A stretch of 64,000 nucleotides of DNA from Marinobacter sp. SS13-12 (GTDB taxonomy: Bacteria > Pseudomonadota > Gammaproteobacteria > Pseudomonadales > Oleiphilaceae). The notes beneath the pieces were generated by a model. That model did no database searches. It saw only the letters and a list, made by a program, of their open reading frames with translations, and was not told where the DNA came from. The stretch lies in NCBI RefSeq assembly GCF_030227115.1, contig NZ_JASSUA010000001.1, forward strand, positions 1,488,001 through 1,552,000. Direction: 5' to 3'. Every line of letters starts with the position of its first letter. Position 1 is the first letter of the stretch. This document shows positions 1 to 9,295 of the stretch, one piece after another. A program made the position numbers and the translations under genes.

Positions 1-938
1 GCGAGCAGGTGACGGAAAGGGTAACTCACCTCTGGCTTGAGCTCTGGCGATCGCAGGAGAGTATCCGGTTGATAGAGGACAAACGGGGGCTCTTCGAACA
101 GTTGTCAGATGTCGCTGAAGCAGGCTACACCTCGGCAACCATGGGCTCGAGGCAACAGGATATTATTCGCGCTTCGCTGGAGCTGACCCGGCTTGAGGAC
201 CGGCTGGCAGCCCTGAACACACAACTGGCGTCCAACCGTGAATCGCTGGGCGAGTGGATTGGCGCGGAGGCAGCACAGTTACCGGTGACCGGACAGATTC
301 CGCCAGAGCTATCGACCGGGCTTCCGGACAGGTGGCGCGAAACGAATATCGATGGGTTGATCCGCCACCCCTCGATTCGGGCGACGGATCAGTTGATCGA
401 TGCCCAGGCGATTGATGTTGACCTGGCGCGCCAGGCCTACAAACCAGAATGGTCTGTTTTCGCGCAGTATGGCTATCGGGACAGGGCACCGAACGGACAG
501 GATCGTGCCGACCTGTTTTCTGTAGGCATTGGTTTTGACCTCCCGATTTTTACCGGCAACCGACAGGACCGGAAGCTGCGTTCCTCGACAGCACGGCTGG
601 AAGCGGCCAGATCCGAGCGGATACTGAAGATGCGGGATCTCCAGGCCAGGGCCCGCGCCGCAATGGCACGGATGGAACAACTTGACGACCGGATCAGGCT
701 TTACCGTCAGACCCTGCTGCCGCAAATGGAAGAGCAGGCCAGCGCCGCCCTGACAGCCTACGACAATGACGATGGCGATTTCGCAGAAGCCGTGCGTGCG
801 CGCATTGACGAACTCAATGCCCAGGTTGAGTTGACACAGATACTTGCCGAGCGTGCAAAAAGCCTTGCGAGCTTTCGTTATCTGACCGCGAATTCCTCCG
901 AAGATCCCTCTTTGAAACTGCCTAACCATCAGGACTAA
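1..938 (+). CDS. TolC-family outer-membrane efflux channel, CusC/CzcC-like (5' partial)
   Basis: Outer-membrane factor of a tripartite metal efflux pump. The frame is open to the left window edge, so the signal peptide and N-terminal part are missing; about 311 residues remain. The visible part is alpha-helical, rich in Ala, Arg and Gln, with long coiled-coil-like stretches (about residues 185-300) and a central 'FAQYGYRDRAPNGQ...GIGFDLPIFTGNRQ' type beta segment, as in the two repeats of TolC-like proteins. It ends 5 bases before the membrane-fusion protein gene and is followed by a CusA-type pump, which makes it the channel of that operon. The metal is inferred from the neighbours, not from this protein. 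Confidence 0.85.
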   Translation, partial: EQVTERVTHLWLELWRSQESIRLIEDKRGLFEQLSDVAEAGYTSATMGSRQQDIIRASLELTRLEDRLAALNTQLASNRESLGEWIGAEAAQLPVTGQIPPELSTGLPDRWRETNIDGLIRHPSIRATDQLIDAQAIDVDLARQAYKPEWSVFAQYGYRDRAPNGQDRADLFSVGIGFDLPIFTGNRQDRKLRSSTARLEAARSERILKMRDLQARARAAMARMEQLDDRIRLYRQTLLPQMEEQASAALTAYDNDDGDFAEAVRARIDELNAQVELTQILAERAKSLASFRYLTANSSEDPSLKLPNHQD

Positions 939-943
939 CGACC

Positions 944-2242
944 ATGGCCAATCTGATTCGCCCATTGGGTTTTGTGTTACTGGGTGGCGTTGCCGGGGCG
1001 GCGGCTGCCTACTGGCTGGCCCCCGACGCCGGAATGAACCATGCCCCCGAAACTGCCACCACTGAAAGCAAAGAACCTTTGTATTGGGTGGCGCCCATGG
1101 ACCCCGAATTCAAACGTGATAAACCGGGCAAGTCGCCCATGGGCATGGACCTGGTTCCCGTCTATGAGGAGGCTGGGTCCGGGGAGGACGCACCAGGCAC
1201 GGTCCGGATCTCACCAACCGTGGTCAACAACCTGGGCGTGCGCACGGCACCCGTAATCCAGGGGCGGTTGCCAAGCACCCTCAGAACCGTGGGCTACGTG
1301 CAGTACAACGAAGATGAGATGACCCACGTGCACCCTCGTGTTGAAGGGTGGATCGAAGCCCTCTACGTAAAAGCAGAGGGCGAAACCGTCGAGGAAGGAA
1401 AGCCCCTGTACACCCTCTATTCGCCAATGCTTGTTAACGCCCAGGAAGAGCTGATCCTGGCATTGAACAGGGGAAACCAGCGCCTGATCAATGCCGCTGA
1501 AGAACGTCTCAGGGCCCTGAATGTACCCGCAACGGTAATCCGGCAGTTGAAAGACGCCCGTGAAGTTCAGCGGACAATGACTGTCCATGCCCGGGCCTCG
1601 GGCGTTATCGATAACCTGAACGTGCGAGAGGGCATGTTCATCAAGCCCGGCGACCGGGTTTTGTCGATAGCGTCGCTTGATGAAGTATGGGTGATCGGTG
1701 AGGTATTCGAGAGCCAGCTTTCGGCGCTCGACGCGGGCAATCGGGTGGTGATGACTCTGGATTACATGCCCGGGCGCCAATGGACGGGGCGCGTGGATTA
1801 TGTCTATCCGGAGATCAACCCGAAAACCCGGACGGCACGGGTCAGAATGCGCTTTGACAATACCGATGGTGCACTGTTGCCAGGTATGTTCGCCGGGCTC
1901 GAGGTTCAGGGGGAGCGAAGGGAACGACGCATGCTTGTGCCCCGGGAGTCCATAATTCGCACCGGACAGAGCGACCGCCTGGTGCTGGCGCTGGAGGAGG
2001 GCGCCTTCAAGTCTGTCAATGTGAGTGTCGGGCGTATCGGCGAGCAGTATGCGGAAATTCTCAAAGGCGCCAGACCGGGCGATACGGTAGTGACGTCGGC
2101 CCAGTTCCTGATCGATTCCGAATCCAGCAAAACGTCGGATTTTCAAAGGATGTCCCCGCCACCTGGTGACGGGATGGATCCGCAGATGGATCACGGGGGG
2201 ATGGATCACAGCACCATGAATCATGGCGGAGACGAGTCATGA
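944..2242 (+). CDS. cusB: Periplasmic adaptor subunit of heavy-metal RND efflux (CusB-like)
   Basis: Membrane-fusion protein of 432 residues linking the RND pump to the outer-membrane channel. An N-terminal membrane anchor or signal segment (about residues 5-25) is followed by a heavy-metal-binding domain with the motif YWVAPMDPEFKRDKPGKSPM (about residues 46-66), typical of CusB/SilB-type adaptors. Next come the lipoyl-like and beta-barrel regions. The C-terminus is Met/His-rich (MDPQMDHGGMDHSTMNHGG), which suggests copper or silver binding. The ATG lies 5 bases after the channel gene, and its stop overlaps the pump start by 4 bases (ATGA), so the three genes are translationally coupled. Cu(I)/Ag(I) is the likely substrate; other divalent metals cannot be excluded. 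Confidence 0.88.
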   Translation: MANLIRPLGFVLLGGVAGAAAAYWLAPDAGMNHAPETATTESKEPLYWVAPMDPEFKRDKPGKSPMGMDLVPVYEEAGSGEDAPGTVRISPTVVNNLGVRTAPVIQGRLPSTLRTVGYVQYNEDEMTHVHPRVEGWIEALYVKAEGETVEEGKPLYTLYSPMLVNAQEELILALNRGNQRLINAAEERLRALNVPATVIRQLKDAREVQRTMTVHARASGVIDNLNVREGMFIKPGDRVLSIASLDEVWVIGEVFESQLSALDAGNRVVMTLDYMPGRQWTGRVDYVYPEINPKTRTARVRMRFDNTDGALLPGMFAGLEVQGERRERRMLVPRESIIRTGQSDRLVLALEEGAFKSVNVSVGRIGEQYAEILKGARPGDTVVTSAQFLIDSESSKTSDFQRMSPPPGDGMDPQMDHGGMDHSTMNHGGDES

Positions 2243-5200
2243 TTTCAGCCATCATCTACTGGTCTGTTCGTAACCGCTTCCTGGTGCTGCTGGCGACTTT
2301 GCTTATCACGGGGCTTGGCCTCTATTCCCTGAAGAACACGCCAGTGGACGCCCTGCCGGATCTCTCCGATGTTCAGGTCATCATCAAAACCAGCTTCCCG
2401 GGGCAGGCTCCGCAGGTGGTAGAAGACCAGGTAACCTACCCGATGACAACGGCGATGCTATCGGTACCGGGCGCGAAAACGGTCCGGGGCTACTCGTTCT
2501 TTGGTGACTCCTACGTGTATGTGATCTTCGATGAAGACACCGACATGTATTGGGCCCGTTCCCGGGTGCTGGAGTACCTCTCCCAGGTGGCGCCCAGCCT
2601 GCCGGACTCGGCCCGGCCTCAGCTTGGGCCCGACGCCACCGGAGTCGGCTGGGTTTATCTGTATGCCCTGGTTGACCGCACCGGGAACCACGATCTGAGC
2701 GAGCTGCGCAGCCTGCAGGACTGGTTCCTGAAATACGAGCTGCAAACGGTACCCGGTGTGTCCGAGGTGGCCGCGCTGGGCGGTATGGTGAAGCAATATC
2801 AGGTCAAGGTCAGCCCGGAAAAACTCCGGGCCCTGGGCATACCCCTGGCTCACATCCAGAATGCCATCAAACGGGGCAATCAGGAAGTGGGTGCCTCCGT
2901 CATTGAGATGGCAGAAGCGGAATACATGGTTCGCACGTCCGGCTATATCCAGTCCCGTGACGACCTGTTATCGATCCCGCTGGGTCTCGATGATAACGGT
3001 ACCCCCATACTTCTGAAAGATGTGGCCAGCGTTGAAGTCGGCCCCCAGATGCGCCGCGGTGTTGCCGAGCTGAATGGGGAAGGGGAAACCGTAGGCGGCG
3101 TTGTGGTAATGCGCTTCGGCGAAAATGCCCAGGCAACCATTAACGGTGTAAAGGCGAAGCTGGAGGACCTGAAATCCAGCTTGCCCGACGGTGTGGAAGT
3201 GGTGACGGTTTATGATCGTTCCGGGCTGATCGAGCGGGCCGTCAATAACCTGGGGTTCAAACTGCTGGAAGAGTTCCTGGTGGTGGGCCTGGTGTGCATC
3301 GTCTTCCTGTTCCACGTGCGCTCGTCACTGGTGGCGATTCTCAGCCTTCCCGTGGGTATTCTGGCGGCCTTTATCGTCATGCACTGGCAGGGTATCAATG
3401 CCAACATCATGTCACTCGGGGGGATTGCCATCGCCATCGGCGCCATGATCGACGGCGCCATCGTGATGATCGAGAACATGCACAAGCACATGGAGCGGAC
3501 ACCGCTCACGCCCGAGAACCGTTGGGAGGTTGTCGCACGGTCCGCCTCCGAGGTGGGTCCGGCGCTGTTTTTCTCGCTCCTGATCATTACCGTCAGCTTT
3601 GTGCCGGTGTTTGCCCTGGAGGCGCAGGAAGGGCGGATGTTTGCGCCCCTGGCCTTCACCAAGACATACGCCATGGCGGCGAGTGCGGCCCTCGCAGTGA
3701 CGCTGGTTCCGGTGCTTATGGGCTATTTCATTCGCGGCAAGGTGCTGCCGGAACACAAGAATCCCGTAAACCGCCTGCTGGTTGGTGCCTATATGCCGGC
3801 CCTGAAGCTGGTGCTCCGGTTTCCCAAAATGACGGTTCTGGCTGCACTGCTGATCCTGGTTGTCGGTCTGTGGCCAGCCACCAAAATCGGCAGTGAGTTC
3901 ATCCCTCCGCTGGACGAGGGCGACCTGATGTACATGCCCACCACCTACCCGGGCATCTCCATTGGTAAGGCACGGGAGCTGTTGCAGCAGACGGACAAGC
4001 TGATTGCGACCCTGCCCGAGGTCGAAACCGTGTTCGGCAAAGTAGGGCGGGCGGATACCGCTACCGACCCGGCGCCGTTAACCATGATCGAGACCTTTAT
4101 CCAGCTCAAGCCCAGGGATGAATGGCGGGAAGGCATGACGACGGAAAAACTGAAACAGGAGCTCAATACCCTGATTCGTTTCCCCGGGGTAACCAATGCC
4201 TGGGTGATGCCGATCATCACCCGTATCGATATGCTGGCAACAGGCATCAAGACCCCCGTTGGCATCAAGGTGGCGGGGCCAGACCTTGCCATTATTCAGG
4301 ACATTGGCAAACGTCTTGAGGAAATCATGGTGGACATACCTGGCACAGCATCCGTCTATTCTGAGCGGGTCGCCGGGGGGCGCTACATCAAGGTGGATAT
4401 TGATCGCGAGCGAGCCGCCCGCTATGGGCTGAATATCGCAGATGTTCAGCAGGTGGTGGCCTCGGCAATTGGTGGTATCAACGTATCGAGGACCATCGAA
4501 GGGCTTGAACGTTACCCGATCAACCTACGGTACCCGGAGGACTACCGGGATTCGCCCGAAAAGCTGGAGCAACTTCCCATAGTGACCGCATCGGGGCAGC
4601 GGATTGCCCTGGCGAATGTGGCCGATATACGGGTGGAGGACGGTCCGCCTGCCATCAAGAGCGAAAACGCCCGCCTGAATGGCTGGACCTTCGTGGATAT
4701 TGACGGGGTTGATGTCGGCACCTATGTGGAGCAGGCCATGGCCACCGTAAGCGAGGAGCTGGATTTGCCCGCAGGCTATTCGGTCAGTTGGTCTGGCCAG
4801 TATGAATACATGCTGCGTGCCAAGGAAAAACTGACCTATGTGGTGCCGCTGACCCTGGCCATTATTGTCATCCTGCTGTTCCTGAACTTCCGTCGTTTCG
4901 GGGAAGTCGCGATCATCATGGGCACGCTGCCGTTTTCGGTGATCGGTGCTATCTGGCTGATGTATTTGCTGGATTACAACTTCTCAGTGGCCGTCGGTGT
5001 CGGTTTCATTGCCCTGGCCGGTGTTGCTGTGGAGATTGGTGTCATCATGCTGGTGTATCTGAACCAGTCCTATCAGCAAATGCTGGAAACCTGCGAAGAG
5101 AAAGGGCTGACCCCCAGGCGGGAAACCCTTCGCCATGCGGTGTTGCACGGGGCCGGATTACGAGTACGGCCAGTGATGATGACAGCGGCTGCCATAATCG

Positions 5201-5361
5201 GGGGCCTGGTGCCTATCATGATTGGTACCGGCACAGGTTCGGAAGTTATGGGGCGAATTGCGGCGCCGATGGTCGGAGGGATGATCAGCGCGGTGATTCT
5301 TGCCCTGCTTGTCATTCCCGTGCTGTTCTATCTGTGGAAGCAGAGGAGTGTTGTCGCGTGA
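2239..5361 (+). CDS. cusA: Heavy-metal efflux RND pump, CusA/CzcA family
   Basis: Inner-membrane proton-driven pump of 1040 residues, full length for the HME-RND family. The start IIYWSVRNRFLVLLATLLI is the usual first membrane helix; 'NTPVDALPDLSDVQVIIKT' and 'PGQAPQVVEDQVTYPM' are family hallmarks. Helix 4 carries 'GAMIDGAIVMIENMHKHME' with the Asp and Glu used for proton relay in metal pumps. A second set of membrane helices runs from about residue 870 to the end. The sequence groups better with CusA (monovalent) than CzcA, in line with the Met-rich adaptor and the Met-rich secreted protein downstream. Third gene of the operon. Confidence 0.92.
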   Translation: MISAIIYWSVRNRFLVLLATLLITGLGLYSLKNTPVDALPDLSDVQVIIKTSFPGQAPQVVEDQVTYPMTTAMLSVPGAKTVRGYSFFGDSYVYVIFDEDTDMYWARSRVLEYLSQVAPSLPDSARPQLGPDATGVGWVYLYALVDRTGNHDLSELRSLQDWFLKYELQTVPGVSEVAALGGMVKQYQVKVSPEKLRALGIPLAHIQNAIKRGNQEVGASVIEMAEAEYMVRTSGYIQSRDDLLSIPLGLDDNGTPILLKDVASVEVGPQMRRGVAELNGEGETVGGVVVMRFGENAQATINGVKAKLEDLKSSLPDGVEVVTVYDRSGLIERAVNNLGFKLLEEFLVVGLVCIVFLFHVRSSLVAILSLPVGILAAFIVMHWQGINANIMSLGGIAIAIGAMIDGAIVMIENMHKHMERTPLTPENRWEVVARSASEVGPALFFSLLIITVSFVPVFALEAQEGRMFAPLAFTKTYAMAASAALAVTLVPVLMGYFIRGKVLPEHKNPVNRLLVGAYMPALKLVLRFPKMTVLAALLILVVGLWPATKIGSEFIPPLDEGDLMYMPTTYPGISIGKARELLQQTDKLIATLPEVETVFGKVGRADTATDPAPLTMIETFIQLKPRDEWREGMTTEKLKQELNTLIRFPGVTNAWVMPIITRIDMLATGIKTPVGIKVAGPDLAIIQDIGKRLEEIMVDIPGTASVYSERVAGGRYIKVDIDRERAARYGLNIADVQQVVASAIGGINVSRTIEGLERYPINLRYPEDYRDSPEKLEQLPIVTASGQRIALANVADIRVEDGPPAIKSENARLNGWTFVDIDGVDVGTYVEQAMATVSEELDLPAGYSVSWSGQYEYMLRAKEKLTYVVPLTLAIIVILLFLNFRRFGEVAIIMGTLPFSVIGAIWLMYLLDYNFSVAVGVGFIALAGVAVEIGVIMLVYLNQSYQQMLETCEEKGLTPRRETLRHAVLHGAGLRVRPVMMTAAAIIGGLVPIMIGTGTGSEVMGRIAAPMVGGMISAVILALLVIPVLFYLWKQRSVVA

Positions 5362-5492
5362 ATTCCGGACGAATGACCCAGGTCAATCCCTGTTGATTTA
5401 TAGTCAATGGGAAGTGATTTTTCAGCCCCAGTTCAGTTTCATGGTCTTTACTGGACAGGGTGCAGTTCAATGTAGGTATTAAGGAGGATCTC

Positions 5493-6011
5493 ATGAACAG
5501 ATTTAGCCGTTTAATCGCGTGTTCCGTACTGGTGGCAGCGCCCGCTTTGGTCTTTGCACAGGGGAATTCCCAGCAAATGCCCCGCGGGGGCATGATGGAC
5601 CAGGAACAGATGCAGCAAATGAATGAAAACATGTCGCAAATGCAGTCCATGATGCAGGAAATGCGCAACGCCAAATCTGATGCCGAGCGCCAGCGCATCC
5701 GCGAAAAGCACATGGAGTCCATGCAGGAGCACATGGGTATGATGCGTGGCGGCATGATGGGCCAGGGCATGATGGGCCAGGGCATGATGGGCCAAGGTCA
5801 GGGCATGATGAATAACCAGGGCCAGGGCATGATGAATGATCAGGGCCAGGGTCAAGGCAAGAAGCAGTCTGGCAATGGCCAGGGCAACCGCGCTGGTGGT
5901 GCCGGTATGGATAACGAGCAGCGTCTGGAGATGATGGAGAATCGCATGAACCAGATGCAGCTCATGATGGAACAGATGTTGGAGCATCAGCGCCAACTGA
6001 ACCGGAATTGA
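5493..6011 (+). CDS. Secreted Met/Gly/Gln-rich low-complexity protein, probable copper-binding
   Basis: Protein of 172 residues with a clear signal peptide (MNRFSRLIACSVLVAAPALVFAQ). The start at 5493 is chosen because AAGGAGG lies at 5481-5487; an in-frame start at 5460 has no ribosome site and would spoil the signal peptide. The mature part is dominated by Met, Gln and Gly. About residues 85-125 form short tandem repeats of GMMGQ and GQGMMN type, encoded by repeats of 'ggccagggcatgatg' (5758-5850). Flanking parts are helical and Met/Gln-rich ('MQQMNENMSQMQSMMQEMR'). Met-rich periplasmic proteins next to Cus pumps commonly bind Cu(I); that role is inferred from context. Separated from cusA by 131 bases, so it may have its own promoter. 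Confidence 0.72.
   Translation: MNRFSRLIACSVLVAAPALVFAQGNSQQMPRGGMMDQEQMQQMNENMSQMQSMMQEMRNAKSDAERQRIREKHMESMQEHMGMMRGGMMGQGMMGQGMMGQGQGMMNNQGQGMMNDQGQGQGKKQSGNGQGNRAGGAGMDNEQRLEMMENRMNQMQLMMEQMLEHQRQLNRN
5758..5860 (+). repeat. Short tandem repeats coding GMMGQ / GQGMMN
   Basis: Repeated units of 12-18 bases ('ggcatgatgggcca', 'ggccagggcatgatgaat') lie inside the Met-rich secreted protein gene. Copy number is likely to vary between strains by slippage. Confidence 0.7.
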
Positions 6012-6091
6012 TCTCTGTCCCACAACCGGTTGGCGCGTATGTGGTAGCGTAAGGCCTTTCGTAACTCTTTTCTGAAGAAACGGAGGCTGAT

Positions 6092-7711
6092 GTGCTGGAA
6101 CGGCTGCAGCGCCGACTTGGGCTCCAGACTATACCTGGGGTGTTTTTCACCTCTGCCGGGGTGGCTACTTTGTTTGTCGCCCTGGCGGTCCCGTTTGACC
6201 AGGTCGTAGCCGACAGTTTCGGGCTACTCACTGGCTGGGTGGCCCGTAATCTGGGCTGGTTCTACATCCTCGCCGTTACTTCGTTACTGGTGTTCCTGCT
6301 TGGTCTGGCTGTGAGCCGCTACGGCAATATCCGCCTGGGAGCCGACGACAGCCGCCCCGACTATTCCAACCTGACCTGGTTCACGATGCTCTTCGCCGCC
6401 GGCATCGGCACCATACTTATGTTCTGGGGCGTAGCAGAGCCGATCTCCCATTTCGCCAATCCTCCCTTTGAGGGCGTGCAGCCGGGTTCGGAAAGGGCTG
6501 CCGGTGATGCCATGACCGTAGCGCTCTATCACTTCGGCCTGCACACCTGGACCATCTTTGCCATGCCGGGACTGGCGATCGGCTACTTTGCCTACCGGCA
6601 CAACCTGCCCATGCGCATCAGCAGCCTGTTCTATCCGATTCTCGGCGAGCGGGCCTTCGGGCCCTGGGGCTGGGCGGTGGATGTGATTGCCGTACTCGGT
6701 ACCCTGTTTGGCGTGGCAACGTCGTTGGGGCTGGGGACGCTGCAACTGAACAGTGGTCTCAACTATCTTTTTGATGTGCCATCGACTGGCCTGGTCCAGG
6801 TCATTCTGATTGCGACCATTTCCAGTATCGCCGCTACGTCGGTGGCTCTCGGCCTGGATAAGGGAGTGCGCCGGTTGTCGCAGCTCAACATTGTGCTGGC
6901 CATGGTTCTGCTCTTATTCGTGCTCGCCGTCGGGCCAACCGTGTTTATTGCCGAGGGAATGGTCCAGAGCGTGGGTGATTATTTTGATGCCTTGCCCTGG
7001 TTGGCCTTCTGGACCGAGACCTTCAATGAGACGGACTGGCAGCGGCAATGGACCCTGTTCTACTGGGCCTGGACCATCTCCTGGGCACCCTATGTCGGAA
7101 TCTTCATTGCCCGGATTTCGCGGGGGCGGACCATCCGTGAGTTCGTTGCCGGTGTTCTGTTTGCTCCCACAGCCTTCACGCTGGTGTGGTTCGGGATCTT
7201 CGGGTTATCCGCCATTCAGGTGGAAATGAACGGGCAGATCGCGCTGGCTGAACAGGTGCAGCAGGACCCCTCAGTGGCCATTTTTGCTTTCCTGGAAGCC
7301 TTTCCGCTTGCGGAAGCAGCATCGGCCCTGAGTGTCGTCATCATTGTGATTTTCTTTACCACGTCATCCGACTCCGCCTCCCTGGTTATCGATATGCTGA
7401 CCCGGCGGGACGATCAGCCGTCTCTGGTGCGCCAACGAATTTTCTGGGCGGCAGCCCAGGGTGTCATCGCTGCCACTCTGCTGTTGGCGGGTGGGCTCGA
7501 TGCCCTGCAGAACGTGATTACCTCCCTGGGCCTGCCCTTCTGTTTTTTACTGATTTTCATGGCGGTGGCTCTGTTCCGGGCGCTGCGGGCAGATTACCGG
7601 GGGTACAGTATCAATGAACTGGTCCAGGGACGGGCTTTCCCGGAAGTTGTGGCCACTTCCGAAACGAAACAGGAGAATGATTATGTATCGGAAACTGTTA
7701 ATCGCCATTGA
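6092..7711 (+). CDS. BCCT-family betaine/choline/carnitine-type transporter
   Basis: Sodium- or proton-coupled carrier for quaternary-ammonium osmoprotectants, 539 residues with about 12 membrane helices. Family signatures are visible: 'AAGIGTILMFWGVAEPISH' (about residues 105-123) and 'YWAWTISWAPYVGIFIARISRGRT' (about 328-351). The start is GTG at 6092 with CGGAGG at 6081-6086; an ATG two bases earlier is out of frame. It overlaps by 29 bases with the Usp gene downstream, and ectoine hydroxylase lies next, so osmoadaptation is the likely setting. The exact substrate cannot be read from sequence. Confidence 0.9.
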   Translation: MLERLQRRLGLQTIPGVFFTSAGVATLFVALAVPFDQVVADSFGLLTGWVARNLGWFYILAVTSLLVFLLGLAVSRYGNIRLGADDSRPDYSNLTWFTMLFAAGIGTILMFWGVAEPISHFANPPFEGVQPGSERAAGDAMTVALYHFGLHTWTIFAMPGLAIGYFAYRHNLPMRISSLFYPILGERAFGPWGWAVDVIAVLGTLFGVATSLGLGTLQLNSGLNYLFDVPSTGLVQVILIATISSIAATSVALGLDKGVRRLSQLNIVLAMVLLLFVLAVGPTVFIAEGMVQSVGDYFDALPWLAFWTETFNETDWQRQWTLFYWAWTISWAPYVGIFIARISRGRTIREFVAGVLFAPTAFTLVWFGIFGLSAIQVEMNGQIALAEQVQQDPSVAIFAFLEAFPLAEAASALSVVIIVIFFTTSSDSASLVIDMLTRRDDQPSLVRQRIFWAAAQGVIAATLLLAGGLDALQNVITSLGLPFCFLLIFMAVALFRALRADYRGYSINELVQGRAFPEVVATSETKQENDYVSETVNRH

Positions 7712-8150
7712 TCCGGACGACGATGGTGAGGGCAAACGTGCGCTTGCGGCTGCTATGGATCTTTTGGACGAGGACGGTGAGCTTCACCTTGCCAGTGTCT
7801 ACAGCCCCGGCGGTGGCGGTTTTTTCCCGCATGTGACGGAAGAGGCACCGGAGGAGAAAGAGGCCGAGGTCCGGGAGGTGCTGGATCTTCTTGTGCGGAA
7901 ATATCTGCCGCTGAACCGCAGTGCAAACCTGCACGTGGTGGCAGGCAACGCTGGCGAAAAATTGGTGGGCCTGGCGGGCCAACTTTGTGCTGATCTGTTG
8001 ATGCTGGTATCCCGTGGCAGCACCGGGCACTGGCCGATGCGCCGGGCGACAGTGGAGCATGTTTCAGTGAATGCCCCGTGTCCGGTACTCGTATTGCCGT
8101 CTCTGGAAAAATCCGGGCCCGAGCCGGGGGAAAAGGAATCGGTTGACTGA
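7683..8150 (+). CDS. Universal stress protein (UspA family)
   Basis: Cytoplasmic alpha/beta protein of 155 residues beginning 'MYRKLLIAIDPDDDGEGKRALAAAMDLL' as Usp domains do. The start at 7683 has AGGAG seven bases upstream; the ATG at 7677 is too close to it. The nucleotide-binding loop is only partly conserved: 'SRGSTGHWPMRRATVEHVSVNAPCPVLVLP' keeps the first glycines but has ATVEH where ATP-binding Usps have GSVSE. ATP binding is therefore uncertain. The gene starts inside the end of the BCCT gene, recalling TeaD, a Usp protein that regulates the ectoine transporter TeaABC in Halomonas; a similar regulatory role here is inference. Confidence 0.85.
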   Translation: MYRKLLIAIDPDDDGEGKRALAAAMDLLDEDGELHLASVYSPGGGGFFPHVTEEAPEEKEAEVREVLDLLVRKYLPLNRSANLHVVAGNAGEKLVGLAGQLCADLLMLVSRGSTGHWPMRRATVEHVSVNAPCPVLVLPSLEKSGPEPGEKESVD

Positions 8151-8162
8151 TCGCCCGATAGT

Positions 8163-8191
8163 CTCTGGTCAGAGCATTACTCTGACCAGAG
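8163..8191. terminator. Perfect 12-bp hairpin between convergent genes
   Basis: CTCTGGTCAGAG, five-base loop, CTCTGACCAGAG, sitting between the stops of the Usp gene and ectD. It lacks a clear T tract on either side, so it may stop transcription weakly or act as a 3'-end stabiliser for both transcripts. Confidence 0.55.
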
Positions 8192-8223
8192 CTCTGCGGG
8201 ACTTGCTTTGCCTCCTGCGCTTG

Positions 8224-9129
8224 TCATACCGGCTTTAAGGGTTCCTGGTTCTTCCGATTGGCCAGGAACTCGGGCCGCGGCTTGTTGCCGCAATACGGCT
8301 CTTCCAGCGTGTTGTGAACGCTGTTGTAGACGAAGAACAGATTGCTTCGTGGCCAGCACGACATGTTCACGTTGGAACCATGGAGGGTGTTGCACTCGAA
8401 TATGATCAGCGATCCCGGAGGCCCTTTGGGCGCTTCAATGGAATTCTCGTTCATCAGCCTGGTCAGGCTGGCGGCATCAGGAACACCCAGGTTCTGGGAT
8501 TTGAGCGATTCCTTGTAGTTGTCTTCCGGCGTACGGCCAACACAGGGAATGAAGTACTTCTGGGAGCCGGGAATCAGCATCAGCGGGCCGTTGAACTCGT
8601 TGTTGTCGGTCATCACGATGGAGCAGCTCAGGCAGCGCATCCGTGGCATGCCGTCTTCGCTGTGCCAGGTTTCAAAGTCCGAGTGCCAGTTGAATCCCTT
8701 GCCCTTGAAGCCGGGTTTGTAATTGATTCGTGACTGATGGATGTAGACCTCGCTGTCCAGCAGCTGGTGAACGATGTCCAGCAGATGCGGGTCACGGGTC
8801 AGCCGGTCGAAGCGCTCCGATATCTCATGAATACCAAAGATGGAACGAATCTCTTCCTTTCCCGGTTCAAGGATGGTTCCTTCGGACAGCTTGAGGTCCT
8901 CATCTTCCTCATAATCCTTCAGTTCCTTGATGAAACCGTCCATCTCGTCCTTGGAAAAGAAGGAATCAAAGAACAGAAATCCGTTGTCATCGAATTCGCG
9001 CACCTGCTCGCTGGATAACGGGCCGTCGGAGAGCCTTTCTTCTGGCGTATGCACCACCGGGTCCAGCCTTTCGAACATGCCCAGCTTCCGCTCAAGGCGA
9101 GTCGGAAAAAGGTCCTGTGAGCGTGACAT
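8224..9129 (-). CDS. ectD: Ectoine hydroxylase (ectoine 5-hydroxylase)
   Basis: Non-heme Fe(II)/2-oxoglutarate dioxygenase converting ectoine to 5-hydroxyectoine; 301 residues, usual length. The EctD signature 'NWHSDFETWHSEDGMPRMR' (about residues 145-163) provides the His and Asp iron ligands; 'NTLHGSNVNMS' (about 247-257) gives the second His, and 'WPRSNLFFVYNSVHN' the 2-oxoglutarate-binding Arg. The start at 9129 has GGAGGA just upstream on the minus strand. ectABC are not in the window, so ectoine must be made elsewhere or imported. Convergent with the BCCT-usp pair. Confidence 0.93.
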   Translation of the reverse strand: MSRSQDLFPTRLERKLGMFERLDPVVHTPEERLSDGPLSSEQVREFDDNGFLFFDSFFSKDEMDGFIKELKDYEEDEDLKLSEGTILEPGKEEIRSIFGIHEISERFDRLTRDPHLLDIVHQLLDSEVYIHQSRINYKPGFKGKGFNWHSDFETWHSEDGMPRMRCLSCSIVMTDNNEFNGPLMLIPGSQKYFIPCVGRTPEDNYKESLKSQNLGVPDAASLTRLMNENSIEAPKGPPGSLIIFECNTLHGSNVNMSCWPRSNLFFVYNSVHNTLEEPYCGNKPRPEFLANRKNQEPLKPV

Positions 9130-9295
9130 AAATGTCCTCCTTATCGGGTAACACGTACTAGAGTTATAGATGAAATGGAGGTTTTCAACCATGGAGCGTG
9201 GTGAAGGCCGCCCTTGAAACACTGCAGAATGAGTCCACGGTTGTAGTAGAGCACTGGACTTACCGAACTATCTAACCAGTTACGGAGGGATCCCG

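Noticed and set aside
5511..6023. His-rich minus-strand frame
   Set aside because: It is the reverse of the Met-rich repeat gene (ATG reversed gives CAT, His); it has no start signal.
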